Shown piece after piece: positions 1 to 7,852 of a stretch of 36,202 bases of DNA (position 1 is the stretch's first letter; each line of letters starts with the position of its first letter). Both the position numbers and the translations under genes were made by a program. Where the stretch lies: the NCBI RefSeq assembly GCF_000261685.1, contig NZ_AJQE01000259.1:1-36202 (forward strand), in the 5' to 3' direction. The notes beneath the pieces are model-generated. The model worked only from the letters and a program-made list of their open reading frames with translations. It was not told the origin of the DNA and made no database searches. The DNA is from Bradyrhizobium genomosp. I (2014). GTDB taxonomy: Bacteria > Pseudomonadota > Alphaproteobacteria > Rhizobiales > Xanthobacteraceae.

Positions 1-1039
1 CGTAGCGCCCGCCGCCACCAACCGAGCCGAACCGCACCGGGCGGCCCTTCTCGTCCTTGGTGTCGAGCAGGAGTTCGACCTCGTAGACGGGGCCGGTGTA
101 GTATTCGAGACCGCGGACGACGGAGGGATCGATCTTGATGCGATCCGCACCGTAACCCGAGGCCGCAACCAGCTTGGCGATCTCATCCAATTCGCTCACG
201 CCGGCCTGACCAATTTCGCTCTTGGCGAGGTAAGTTTCTGCCGCAGCAACGGCCTCTTTCCAATCGTCGCGCGGCTTGGTGATGGCGAGAACAACGTCAG
301 CTTCCGCCGCGCTCAGGTTGGCGCCCTTCGTGAAGTCGCCCTTGCCTTCTTCACCGCCGTCCCATCGTCCGGGACCGAGCAGCTTGCGCACTTCGTCGGT
401 GGAGAACTTGTCGAGCTTGTCGATCGCGCGCAGCACGGTCAGCCTGCGGCCTGCGTTCTCGTCACCGGCGAGCCCAATGGCTTCCAGAACTCCGTCGAGC
501 ACCTTGCGGTTGTTCACCTTCACGACGTATTGGCCGCGCGCGATGCCGAGCGCTTCCATCGTGTCCGCCGCCATCATGCAGATCTCGGCGTCGGCCGCGG
601 GCGTTGCCGAGCCGACCGTGTCGGCGTCGAACTGCATGAACTGGCGGAAGCGGCCGGGGCCGGGCTTCTCGTTGCGGAAGACATAGCCGACGCGGTAGCT
701 GCGGTAGGGCAGGACCAGACCGTCGGTGCCGTAGCGCTCGCCGACATAGCGCGCCAGCGGCGCGGTCAGGTCGTAGCGCAAGCTGATCCACTGCTCGTCG
801 TCGTCCTGGAACGAGAACACGCCCTCGTTCGGACGATCCTGGTCGGGCAGGAACTTGCCGAGCGCGTCGGTGTATTCCATCGCCGGCGTCTCCACCGGCT
901 CGAAGCCGTAGAGCTCGTAGACGGCGCGGATCTTCTCGACCATCTCGCGCGTCGCCCGGATCGCGGCGGGATCGCGATCCTCGAGCCCGCGCGGCAGGCG
1001 CGCCTTCAGTTTCTGGGATTTCTTGGGTTTCTCGGCCAT
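1..1039 (-). CDS. hisS: Histidyl-tRNA synthetase, C-terminus cut by window edge
   Basis: This class II aminoacyl-tRNA synthetase charges tRNA-His with histidine in the cytoplasm. The ATG at 1039 opens a frame that runs off the left edge, giving about 346 residues without the anticodon-binding C-terminus. Visible marks are the N-terminal [11 protein letters not shown] stretch, a motif 2 region reading [19 protein letters not shown] near 664-720, and the histidine-specific segment [15 protein letters not shown] near 67-115. The motif 2 loop differs from the usual bacterial RHERPQ-GRYRQFHQ form. That fits the divergent HisRS known from some alphaproteobacteria whose tRNA-His lacks the extra G-1; this link is an inference. 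Identity is certain from the motifs, and only the truncated end is unseen. Confidence 0.95.
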   Translation of the reverse strand, partial: MAEKPKKSQKLKARLPRGLEDRDPAAIRATREMVEKIRAVYELYGFEPVETPAMEYTDALGKFLPDQDRPNEGVFSFQDDDEQWISLRYDLTAPLARYVGERYGTDGLVLPYRSYRVGYVFRNEKPGPGRFRQFMQFDADTVGSATPAADAEICMMAADTMEALGIARGQYVVKVNNRKVLDGVLEAIGLAGDENAGRRLTVLRAIDKLDKFSTDEVRKLLGPGRWDGGEEGKGDFTKGANLSAAEADVVLAITKPRDDWKEAVAAAETYLAKSEIGQAGVSELDEIAKLVAASGYGADRIKIDPSVVRGLEYYTGPVYEVELLLDTKDEKGRPVRFGSVGGGGRY

Positions 1040-1112
1040 GCGCGGCGTTTACCAGCCGGGGCGCGGGGCGGCAACCGGGGTGTTCTCATCGTGTCAGATC
1101 CCAGCCGGCGTT

Positions 1113-1170
1113 CCCCGGATGCAGCGCAGCGCGCCGCCTCTTGGCGGCGTGCTGCGCTGCTGATCCGGGG
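1113..1170. repeat. Long intergenic hairpin, 26-bp stem
   Basis: The two arms (1113-1138 and 1143-1170) start CCCCGGATGCAGCGCAGC and end GCTGCGCTGCTGATCCGGGG around a TCTT loop. Pairing is near perfect, with only a small bulge at 1150 and a 2-base bulge at 1161-1162. It lies between ilvE and hisS, both on the minus strand, so it could attenuate read-through. It looks like a dispersed palindromic element, but only one copy is in this window. Confidence 0.75.
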
Positions 1171-1190
1171 TCCAGCCACTGGCACTCTGG

Positions 1191-1220
1191 GTCCCGGCTC
1201 GCGCTTTGCGCGTCCGGGAC
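1191..1220. repeat. Dispersed palindrome, CTCGCGCTT(T/C)GCGCG family, copy 1
   Basis: Outer arms GTCCCGG (1191-1197) and CCGGGAC (1214-1220) enclose an inner stem CGCGC/GCGCG with a TTT loop. A related copy lies at 7780-7809 with the same CTCGCGCTT-GCGCG core, so this is a repeat family rather than a chance hairpin. It ends 10 bases from the ilvE stop and may serve as its 3' end structure. Confidence 0.7.
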
Positions 1221-1229
1221 ACGAGAGCC

Positions 1230-2312
1230 TCAAAACACCTTGCGGATCCAGTTGTGCGGATCGTTGGTGCGGCCGTACTGGATGTCGACGAGCTGCTTGC
1301 GCAGGCCCATGGCGACGGGACCGGCGGCGCCGCCCGAGATCTCGAAATCGCCGCTCACCGAGCGCACCTTGCCGATCGGCGAGATCACGGCCGCGGTGCC
1401 GCAAGCGAAGGCTTCCTTGAGCCGGCCGCTCGCCGCATCCTTGCGCCACTGGTCGAGCGAGTACGGCTCCTCACGCACGGTCTTGCCGGCATCGCGGGCC
1501 AGCGTGATGATGGAATCGCGGGTGATGCCCGGCAGGATGGTGCCCAGCGGCGGCGTCGAAAGCGAGCCGTCGTCGAACACGAAGAACACGTTCATGCCTC
1601 CGAGCTCCTCGATGTAGCGGCGCTCGACCGCGTCGAGGAAGACAACCTGATCGCAGCCGTGCTGGATCGCCTCGGCCTGGGCGCGCAGGCTCGCGGCGTA
1701 GTTGCCGCCGCACTTGACGGCGCCGGTGCCGCCGATCGCGGCGCGCGTGTAGTTCTCGGACACCCAGATCGACACCGGCGCTGGCCCGCCCTTGAAGTAG
1801 GAGCCGACCGGCGAGGCGATGACGGAAAAGATGTATTCCGATGACGGCTTGACTCCGAGAAAGGTCTCGCTCGCGATCATGAAGGGGCGCAGGTAAAGGC
1901 TGCCCTCGCCGCCCGGAATCCAGGCGCGGTCGATGCGCACGACCTGCTCCACCGCCTCGATGAAGACGTCTTCCGGAAGCTGGGCCATTGCCATGCGGTC
2001 GGCCGAGTCCCTGAAGCGCCGCGCGTTGGCATCGGGACGGAACAGGTTCACCCCGCCGTCGTCGCGCTTGTAGGCCTTCAGGCCCTCGAAGATTTCCTGG
2101 GCGTAGTGCAGGACGGCGCCGGCCGGATCCAGCGGGAAGTTGGCGCGTGCCTCGATCCGCTCCTCATACCAGCCGCCCCTGGCCTGGTTGTAGCGAACGA
2201 TCGCCATGTGATCGGTGAAGACCCGTCCGAAGCCGGGGTCCACCAGCTTGGCGACGCGGTCCTTCTCGGGGGTCGGATTGGATGCGGGCTGGATGTCGAA
2301 TGTCATGCTCAT
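1230..2312 (-). CDS. ilvE: Branched-chain amino acid aminotransferase
   Basis: This PLP enzyme (class IV aminotransferase fold, group II BCAT) makes the last step of leucine, isoleucine and valine synthesis and the first step of their breakdown. The 360-residue product has FEGLKAYK near residue 70, the block LYLRPFMIASE, and GGTGAVKCGGNYAASL, where K200 is the expected PLP lysine. EELGGMNVFFV follows, typical of BCAT2-type enzymes. I chose the ATG at 2312 because GGGAGG lies about 8 bases upstream; a second ATG at 2306 is almost as good. The open frame continues upstream to 2639 but lacks family similarity there. It is divergent from the MarR/OmpR genes, an arrangement I recall from other alphaproteobacteria. 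Confidence 0.95.
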   Translation of the reverse strand: MSMTFDIQPASNPTPEKDRVAKLVDPGFGRVFTDHMAIVRYNQARGGWYEERIEARANFPLDPAGAVLHYAQEIFEGLKAYKRDDGGVNLFRPDANARRFRDSADRMAMAQLPEDVFIEAVEQVVRIDRAWIPGGEGSLYLRPFMIASETFLGVKPSSEYIFSVIASPVGSYFKGGPAPVSIWVSENYTRAAIGGTGAVKCGGNYAASLRAQAEAIQHGCDQVVFLDAVERRYIEELGGMNVFFVFDDGSLSTPPLGTILPGITRDSIITLARDAGKTVREEPYSLDQWRKDAASGRLKEAFACGTAAVISPIGKVRSVSGDFEISGGAAGPVAMGLRKQLVDIQYGRTNDPHNWIRKVF

Positions 2313-2650
2313 GTTCCTTGCCTCCCGCTGCCGGTGGCGGCGCTGTTCTGGCGCCCGCCTTGCCCGCTTCGGGGCCCGGCTGGCTTGATTGGTTTCCGCC
2401 GGACCACCGCCAGCCTTGTTACGGCCGGTTTCCGTGGCCAGCATGTCATCGAGGACATGCTTTTGCGGAAGGCGGAAGTCCAGTATGTTTTGTCGAAATG
2501 CCGCTCGACAATCGCACGGTAGATCTGATCCGGCCGTCGTCGCCTGTCCGGCTCTCTCCGGCCACCTTGCTCCGATCCACCCGACGCGAAGCGATCTAAA
2601 ATTTCGTGTAGGGCGATCGTTTTGTAACATTGAACCCAATATACGTCAAT
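2313..2650. other. Divergent intergenic region between ilvE and the MarR gene
   Basis: These 338 bases hold the promoters for both directions. The part next to the MarR start (about 2590-2660) is clearly AT-richer than its surroundings and is the likely promoter and operator zone. The ilvE leader is therefore up to 300 bases long if transcription starts there. It contains one perfect inverted repeat (2440-2461). Open frames crossing it show no family similarity. I could not assign -35 and -10 boxes with confidence. Confidence 0.5.
2440..2461. promoter_or_regulatory. Perfect 8-bp inverted repeat in the ilvE leader
   Basis: AGCATGTC (2440-2447) and GACATGCT (2454-2461) are exact inverted copies separated by six bases (ATCGAG). 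It could be an operator for a dimeric regulator, for instance the divergent MarR protein, or an RNA hairpin in the ilvE leader. No second copy was noticed in the window. Confidence 0.35.
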
Positions 2651-3193
2651 ATGCCTGACATAAATTTCGCAACTTCCTCTCACGACGCTGCCGAGCCCAA
2701 GCCCGCCGCAGACGGCGGAGGCAATTTGCGCTGGGATATCATCGAGCTGCTGTTCTTCGCCTATCGCGACTTCGTCGGCGATCCCGATCAGGAGCTGGAG
2801 GCGTTCGGCTTCGGCCGCGCCCACCACCGGGTCATCCATTTCGTCTACCGCTATCCTGGCCTCAAGGTCGCCGACCTGCTCGACGTCCTGCGCATCACCA
2901 AACAGTCGCTCGGCCGGGTGCTCAAGCAGCTCCTGGACGAGGGCTATATCGTGCAGAAGACCGGCGACAATGACCGCCGCCAGCGCCTGCTCTACGCCAC
3001 AGCGAAGGGCGAGGCGCTGGTGCAGAAGCTCGCCGGGCTCCAGACCACGCGGATCACCAAGGCGCTCGCGGAGATAGCTCCGCAGGACGCCGAGACCGTG
3101 AAGCGCTTCCTGCGCGCGATGATCGACCGCGACGATCCGGACAAGGTGCTCGAGACGATCTTCGCTTCCGTCAACCACGACGCCAAGGAGTGA
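2651..3193 (+). CDS. MarR-family transcriptional regulator (PetP-like)
   Basis: This is a 180-residue winged-helix DNA-binding regulator of the MarR family. The recognition-helix region reads VADLLDVLRITKQSLGRVLKQL and is followed by the wing with the family's DNDRRQRLLYAT signature. Start choice is weak: the ATG at 2651 and a TTG at 2630 both lack a clear Shine-Dalgarno. I prefer the ATG, possibly nearly leaderless. The stop overlaps the ribosome-binding region of the next gene, a response regulator, so the two are co-translated. A MarR/OmpR pair called petP-petR is known in Rhodobacter capsulatus, where PetR is needed for cytochrome bc1 production. The relation here is inference from architecture and order, as no bc1 genes are in view. 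Confidence 0.88.
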   Translation: MPDINFATSSHDAAEPKPAADGGGNLRWDIIELLFFAYRDFVGDPDQELEAFGFGRAHHRVIHFVYRYPGLKVADLLDVLRITKQSLGRVLKQLLDEGYIVQKTGDNDRRQRLLYATAKGEALVQKLAGLQTTRITKALAEIAPQDAETVKRFLRAMIDRDDPDKVLETIFASVNHDAKE

Positions 3194-3195
3194 CC

Positions 3196-3921
3196 GTGCC
3201 GCTCGCTGCCACGCTCGCCCGCCCGCCGGTGCAACCCGCCGACGATGCCCCGCATCTGCTGCTGGTCGACGACGACCGCCGCATCCGCGATCTGCTCTCG
3301 CGCTTTCTCGCCAGTGAAGGCTACCGCGTCACCACCGCGGCGAGCGCCGGCGATGCACGCTCGAAACTGCTGGGCCTGCATTTCGATCTCCTGATCCTCG
3401 ACGTCATGATGCCCGGCGAGACCGGCTTCGATCTTGCGCGCTTCATCCGGACCTCTTCCTCGGTGCCGATCGTGATGCTGACGGCGCGGCATGAAGCGGA
3501 GGCGCGCATCGAGGGCTTGCAGATCGGCGCCGACGATTACGTGGCAAAGCCGTTCGAGCCGCGCGAGCTTGCGCTACGCATCAACAACATCCTCAAGCGC
3601 GCCGCGCCGCCGCAGCAGGCCGCGACCGTGGAGAAAATTGCCTTCGGCCCCTACGTCTACCATCTCGAGCGCGGCGAATTGCGCCAGGGCGAGGAGGTCA
3701 TCCACCTCACCGACCGCGAGCGCGAAATGCTGCGGATTCTCTCGGAAACACCGGGCGAGACCGTGCCGCGCAGCGCACTCACCGGCAACGGCAGCGTCAA
3801 CGAGCGCGCCGTCGACGTGCAGATCAACCGCCTCAGGCGCAAGATTGAGACCGACCCCGCCAATCCGCTGTTCCTCCAGGCGGTGCGCGGCATCGGCTAC
3901 CGGCTGGTGGCCTCGCCATAG
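3196..3921 (+). CDS. OmpR-family response regulator (PetR-like)
   Basis: This two-component response regulator has a receiver domain followed by an OmpR-type winged helix. The acidic pocket DDD lies near residue 25, the phospho-acceptor D69 is in LILDVMMPGE, T is in MLTAR, and K118 is in VAKPF. The C-terminal half carries LTDREREMLRILSE and VDVQINRLRRKIE, ending IRGIGYRL-like (VRGIGYRLVASP). Start: the GTG at 3196 has AAGGAG at 3185-3190 five bases upstream, better placed than for the GTG at 3190, which would overlap the MarR stop. A sensor kinase follows after 18 bases, so the three genes form one operon. The order resembles petP-petR, with a kinase added. Confidence 0.93.
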   Translation: MPLAATLARPPVQPADDAPHLLLVDDDRRIRDLLSRFLASEGYRVTTAASAGDARSKLLGLHFDLLILDVMMPGETGFDLARFIRTSSSVPIVMLTARHEAEARIEGLQIGADDYVAKPFEPRELALRINNILKRAAPPQQAATVEKIAFGPYVYHLERGELRQGEEVIHLTDREREMLRILSETPGETVPRSALTGNGSVNERAVDVQINRLRRKIETDPANPLFLQAVRGIGYRLVASP

Positions 3922-3939
3922 ATCAGTGAAGCGCGACCG

Positions 3940-5328
3940 ATGAGCACGATCGATACCGGCCTGACGCTTCTGAAGAGCGCCGCCGGGCGCGTCTCCGCCG
4001 CCAATGGCTGGATGGGCAACGCGTTCAAGGGCTGGATGCCGACCGGCCTCTACGCCCGCGCGCTCCTCATCATGATCGTGCCGATGGTGGTGCTGCAATC
4101 GGTCGTGGCCTTCGTCTTCATGGAGCGGCACTGGAACACGGTGACGCGCCGGTTGTCCGCCGCGGTGGTGCAGGACATCGCCGCGCTGATCGACGTCTAC
4201 AAGGGCTATCCGCAAGACAAGGATCGCGACCAGATCCGCCGCATCGCCCAGCAGCGCCTCGGCCTCGTCGTCGACTTCCTGCCCGCCGGTGACATGCCGC
4301 CGCCGGGACCGAAGCCGTTCTTCTCGCTGCTCGACCAGACGCTGTCGGTACAGCTCGGCCGCCAGATCGGGCGCTCGTTCTGGATCGATACCGTCGGCCG
4401 TTCCAATCTCGTCGAGATCCGCATCCAGCTCGACGATGCCGTGATGCGCGTGTTCGCGCAGCGCAGCGCCGCCTATGCCTCCAATTCGGAGATCTTCCTG
4501 TTCTGGATGGTCGGCACGTCCTCCATCCTCTTGATCGTCGCGGTGCTGTTCCTGCGCAACCAGATCAAGCCGATCCTGCGCCTTGCTGACGCCGCCGAAA
4601 GCTTCGGCAAGGGCCGCGAGGCGCCGAACTTCAGGCCGCGCGGCGCGCGCGAGGTGCGGCGCGCGGCGGTCGCCTTCCTCGAGATGAAATCGCGCATCGA
4701 GCGCACAATGGAGCAGCGCACCGCGATGCTCGCCGGCGTCAGCCACGATCTGCGCACCATCCTGACCCGCTTCAAGCTCGAGCTCGCGCTGATCGGCGAC
4801 AGCCCCGAGCTCGAGGGCATGCGCAAGGATGTCGACGAGATGTCGATGATGCTGGAGGATTACCTCGCCTTCGCCCGCGGCGATTCCGGCGAGCAGTCGC
4901 AGCCGACCGACATGGCCCAGGCCCTCGAAGAGTTGCGCAGCGATGCCGAACGCCACGGCCACAACGCGACCGTCGCATTCCACGGCCTGCCCGTGGTGAC
5001 GGTGAAGCCGGCCTCGTTCAAGCGCTGCCTCGCCAACCTCATCACCAACGCGGCGCGCTACGGCAGGAACATCGCCATCACCGGCCAGCGCGATCACCGT
5101 TATTTGACCGTCACCATCGACGACGACGGCCCGGGCATTCCCGCTCACTTGCGCGAAGAAGTGTTCAAGCCGTTCCTGCGGCTGGACAACGCGCGCAACC
5201 AGGACGAAGGCGGCACCGGCCTTGGCCTTGCCATCGCCCGCGACATCGCCCGCTCCCACGGCGGCGACATCACGCTGGGCGACAGCCCGATGGGTGGATT
5301 GAGGGCGAGCGTGAGGATTCCAGTGTAG
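3940..5328 (+). CDS. EnvZ-like sensor histidine kinase
   Basis: This 462-residue inner-membrane kinase has two transmembrane segments (about residues 33-58 and 182-207). They flank a periplasmic domain of about 120 residues and are followed by HAMP. The H-box is GVSHDLRTILTRFKLEL with H269, the N-box is NLITNAARYG, and the G boxes are DDDGPGIP and GGTGLGLAIARDIA. The HDLRT stretch fits kinases that also dephosphorylate their partner. The proline that usually follows HDLRT is isoleucine here. It is the natural partner of the response regulator 18 bases upstream. The signal it senses cannot be read from the sequence. Confidence 0.93.
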   Translation: MSTIDTGLTLLKSAAGRVSAANGWMGNAFKGWMPTGLYARALLIMIVPMVVLQSVVAFVFMERHWNTVTRRLSAAVVQDIAALIDVYKGYPQDKDRDQIRRIAQQRLGLVVDFLPAGDMPPPGPKPFFSLLDQTLSVQLGRQIGRSFWIDTVGRSNLVEIRIQLDDAVMRVFAQRSAAYASNSEIFLFWMVGTSSILLIVAVLFLRNQIKPILRLADAAESFGKGREAPNFRPRGAREVRRAAVAFLEMKSRIERTMEQRTAMLAGVSHDLRTILTRFKLELALIGDSPELEGMRKDVDEMSMMLEDYLAFARGDSGEQSQPTDMAQALEELRSDAERHGHNATVAFHGLPVVTVKPASFKRCLANLITNAARYGRNIAITGQRDHRYLTVTIDDDGPGIPAHLREEVFKPFLRLDNARNQDEGGTGLGLAIARDIARSHGGDITLGDSPMGGLRASVRIPV

Positions 5329-5356
5329 CGGAATCTACCGCAACAAACTCTGGCGC

Positions 5357-5887
5357 CTACTTCGGCAGGAGCGCCTTCAGCTTGTCCATGTCGCGCATGT
5401 TCATCTTGAAGCCGCCGGGCATCACGATGTCGCCGGGCTTCTGGTCCGGCTTGCAGGCCCCTAACCACCTGGCTTGCAGCGTCATGGTGGTATCGCGGCC
5501 GGCCGCGCCGGCGACGCCGCCTTGCGCATGCGAGGTGGTCTTAACCGTATAGGCCGAGTTGAAATCGCCTGATATCTCGGCATGCGACGTCGTGTTTACG
5601 CCGGCGACGTTGCACTCGGAGTCGCTGACATAGCCGGTCGCGGTCTTCTTGATATCCTGCTTGGCGCAGATCTGCTTGGCCATCGGGGAGACGTTGTTGC
5701 TCATCTCCCTGTCGACGGTCTCGTCGGTGCAGTGCTGCATGGTCATCTCAGGCATGGGCGAGCCTGATGTGACCAGCTTCATTTCCCAAAGACCAGCCTT
5801 GCGCACCGGCAGGTCGTCGGCGCCGGCGCTGCCTGCCGACAACGAAAGGCAAAGCGTCGAGCCGAGCAAAGCGAGCTTGCGCGTCAT
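5357..5887 (-). CDS. DUF3617-type exported protein
   Basis: The 176-residue product has a signal peptide (MTRKLALLGSTLCLSLSAGSAGA, cleavage near residue 23). The mature part starts with the DUF3617 hallmark LPVRKAGLWEMKLV, followed by HCTDETVD and a repeated-cysteine layout (C57, C72, C90 and C145 or nearby). DUF3617 proteins are periplasmic and of unknown role. The ATG at 5887 has GGGAG eight bases upstream. It converges with the kinase gene across 28 bases and points the same way as the next small secreted protein. Function unknown. Confidence 0.82.
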   Translation of the reverse strand: MTRKLALLGSTLCLSLSAGSAGADDLPVRKAGLWEMKLVTSGSPMPEMTMQHCTDETVDREMSNNVSPMAKQICAKQDIKKTATGYVSDSECNVAGVNTTSHAEISGDFNSAYTVKTTSHAQGGVAGAAGRDTTMTLQARWLGACKPDQKPGDIVMPGGFKMNMRDMDKLKALLPK

Positions 5888-5930
5888 GTGGGAGGCTCCC
5901 GGCCGAGAGTCGCGGCGTTACGACAGCGTC

Positions 5931-6224
5931 TCAGTAGAGCGTGCGGATCGGCCGCCCGGCGGCGCCGTAGGGCACCCAGCGGCAGGAGAACGAGATGTAA
6001 CCGCCCTCATAGGCCTGCACTCCAAGAAACTTCACGACTTTGCCATAGCGTGCGCAGTGATCGACCGCGACCTGACGCGCGTCGACCTGGGACGCCATCG
6101 AATAGGCGATGATGCCGCCGGTGTCGTTGCCCTTGAACGGCGGTACCGGAAGGATATCGGCGCGCGCCGACTGGCTCGCCATCATACCCAGGGCCAGAAG
6201 GCCCGCGGCCGCAATGATTCGCAT
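5931..6224 (-). CDS. Small secreted two-cysteine protein, unknown function
   Basis: This 97-residue protein has a clear signal peptide (MRIIAAAGLLALGMMASQSARA). A short mature domain contains NDTGGIIAYSM, DHCARYGKV and ISFSCRW. The two cysteines probably form a disulfide. Proteins with the NDTGGII and HCARY signatures recur in rhizobial genomes as I recall, always without assigned function. Start: the ATG at 6224 has GGAG eight bases upstream. A GTG at 6233 is in frame but has no spacing to a ribosome site. Its gene is read away from the four-cysteine protein at 6408, so the two share a 183-base divergent promoter region. Confidence 0.75.
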   Translation of the reverse strand: MRIIAAAGLLALGMMASQSARADILPVPPFKGNDTGGIIAYSMASQVDARQVAVDHCARYGKVVKFLGVQAYEGGYISFSCRWVPYGAAGRPIRTLY

Positions 6225-6407
6225 TCCCGTCACTCCAATTGGTTGGCTCCAGTCTACGGTGCCGGGATGGATGTGAAAAGAACGGAAGCCCCGCCGGCCG
6301 CGACCTCATGCTCAACTCCCGGCGAAGTGTTGCCGCGTTGCACTTGACCTCTTCCGGCCTTCGCGGCACGGTCCGACCTTCGCAAGACCTAGCTGTCTGG
6401 ATTGACC

Positions 6408-6869
6408 ATGCGCGCCCCCTCCCCGAAATCGCTTCGCTTTGCCGCCGTGCTCGGCCTCATGTTCGGGGCGCTGTCGCTTGGAGAGGCCAGGGCCGCCAAT
6501 CCGCTTGAGATGAATTTCTGGCTGAGCGGGCCGCGCTATGACGGCAATGTTGTCGATTGCGACAAGGCACTGCCGACGATCGCCACCCAGTTCTGGGAGA
6601 AAGAAAGCTCGTTCTGGAATTCCTCGTTGAAGATCACCGGCTTCTCCGCCGTTCGCGAGGTCGCGTTCCGGCCCTGGCAGTCCGACAACATTCCGCGCCG
6701 CTATTGCACCGGCGACGCCATGCTCAATGACGGCAAGGTGCGCAAAGTGCACTTCTCGATCGCCGAGGATGCTGGCTTCGCCGGCTATGGCGATGGCGTC
6801 GAATGGTGCGTGGTCGGGCTCGATCGCAACTGGGCCTACAACCCGGCCTGCCGCGCCGCCAAGCCCTGA
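6408..6869 (+). CDS. Secreted four-cysteine protein, unknown function
   Basis: The 153-residue product has a signal peptide ending ALSLGEARA. The mature domain carries cysteines in VVDCDKAL, RRYCTGDAM, VEWCVVGL and NPACRAA, enough for two disulfides. The patterns FWNSSLKITGF, REVAFRPW and EWCVVGLDRNWAYNPAC look like a conserved family that I recall from Bradyrhizobium, without known function. I chose the ATG at 6408 over a TTG at 6402. A 14-bp tandem duplication begins at its stop codon. Ribonuclease T2 follows 133 bases downstream. Confidence 0.72.
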   Translation: MRAPSPKSLRFAAVLGLMFGALSLGEARAANPLEMNFWLSGPRYDGNVVDCDKALPTIATQFWEKESSFWNSSLKITGFSAVREVAFRPWQSDNIPRRYCTGDAMLNDGKVRKVHFSIAEDAGFAGYGDGVEWCVVGLDRNWAYNPACRAAKP

Positions 6870-6888
6870 TTGGAAAGCCCTGATTGGA
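6861..6888 (+). repeat. 14-bp tandem duplication spanning the stop codon
   Basis: AAGCCCTGATTGGA occurs twice head to tail (6861-6874, 6875-6888), followed by a third decayed partial copy (GAGCCCTGGT). The first copy holds the TGA stop at 6867-6869. It looks like a recent slippage duplication at the 3' end of the gene. Confidence 0.8.
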
Positions 6889-7002
6889 GAGCCCTGGTTC
6901 GGCCCGGTCAAGCGGCCGAACGACCGGCGCCCGAAATTTGTTCTTGAAATGTTCACGTCGCCTGCTAGGCTCGCTTGCACAGTCTAGTTGAGGGGCGTCG
7001 CC

Positions 7003-7695
7003 ATGTTTCATTCCAGATTGCGTTCGTTCTCCCGTCTTGTGATCTCACTCACCCTTGCCGCCGGGGTGGCGTCGCTCGCCGGTGGCGCCAAGGCCCAGGA
7101 CAAGCGGCAGAACGCGCCGGGCGAGTTCGACTTCTATGTGCTGTCGCTGTCGTGGTCGCCCTCGTTCTGCGAGGAGACAGCCGAGCGCGGCGGCCGCTCC
7201 CAGATCCAGTGCGGTGGACGCCCCTACGCCTTTGTGGTGCATGGGCTCTGGCCGCAATATGAGAACGGTTTTCCGGAATACTGCCAGCGGCCGGCACCGC
7301 GGCTGAATCGCGGCATCGTCTCCTCGATGCTCGACCTGATGCCGGCGCCGGGCCTGATCTTCAACGAGTGGGACAAGCATGGCACCTGCTCGGGGCTCGA
7401 GGGCCGCAGCTATTTCGAGACGATCCGCAAGGCGCGCGCCGCGATCAAGATCCCGCCCGAATATCTCGATCTGTCGCAGGCCAAGACCGTGGCGCCGGCA
7501 GAGGTCGAGGAGGCCTTCATCAAGGCCAATCCGGGTCTCAGCAGTGCCGCCGTGTCGGTCACCTGCAACCGGACACGGCTCTCCGAGGTCCGCATCTGCC
7601 TCAGCAAGGATCTGCAATTCCGCGCCTGCGACGAGATCGAGCGCCGCGCCTGCCGCCGCGAGCAAGTGACGATGCCGCCGATCAGGGGAGGTTGA
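7003..7695 (+). CDS. Ribonuclease T2 family, exported
   Basis: This 230-residue secreted acid-type endoribonuclease cleaves RNA through 2',3'-cyclic phosphates. A signal peptide ends near GGAKA|QDK. Both catalytic blocks are intact: CAS1 as FVVHGLWPQ and CAS2 as FNEWDKHGTC, with the active histidines H in VHGLW and H in DKHGT. Cysteines are spaced as in the family. The ATG at 7003 is preferred to an upstream TTG at 6988. In E. coli the relative (RNase I) is periplasmic. It probably scavenges external or periplasmic RNA here. It lies among other exported proteins with cysteines. Confidence 0.93.
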   Translation: MFHSRLRSFSRLVISLTLAAGVASLAGGAKAQDKRQNAPGEFDFYVLSLSWSPSFCEETAERGGRSQIQCGGRPYAFVVHGLWPQYENGFPEYCQRPAPRLNRGIVSSMLDLMPAPGLIFNEWDKHGTCSGLEGRSYFETIRKARAAIKIPPEYLDLSQAKTVAPAEVEEAFIKANPGLSSAAVSVTCNRTRLSEVRICLSKDLQFRACDEIERRACRREQVTMPPIRGG

Positions 7696-7712
7696 AGGCA
7701 CAACACTCTGGT

Positions 7713-7814
7713 CGTCATTCCAGGGCGGTGCGCGAGCGCCGAACTATGGTGCGCAATTGCGCACCTGAAAATCTCGAGATTCCGGGCTCGCGCTTCGCGC
7801 GCCCCGGAACGACG
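7713..7814. repeat. Composite intergenic palindrome, with CTCGCGCTTCGCGCG copy 2
   Basis: Outer arms CGTCATTCC (7713-7721) and GGAACGACG (7806-7814) pair with one mismatch. Inside lie an exact 18-bp palindrome GGTGCGCAATTGCGCACC (7748-7765) and the hairpin TTCCGGG/CCCGGAA (7780-7809) with inner CGCGC-TTC-GCGCG. The last hairpin matches the copy at 1191-1220. It fills almost all of the space between the ribonuclease gene and rlmJ. Confidence 0.75.
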
Positions 7815-7852
7815 GCAGTTACTTTCGTCTCGCGATGTCGTAACTCTCCGCC

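Noticed and set aside
3574..5259. Long minus-strand frame opposite the response regulator and kinase
   Set aside because: It is compositionally a mirror of the plus-strand genes, low complexity, with no family motif.
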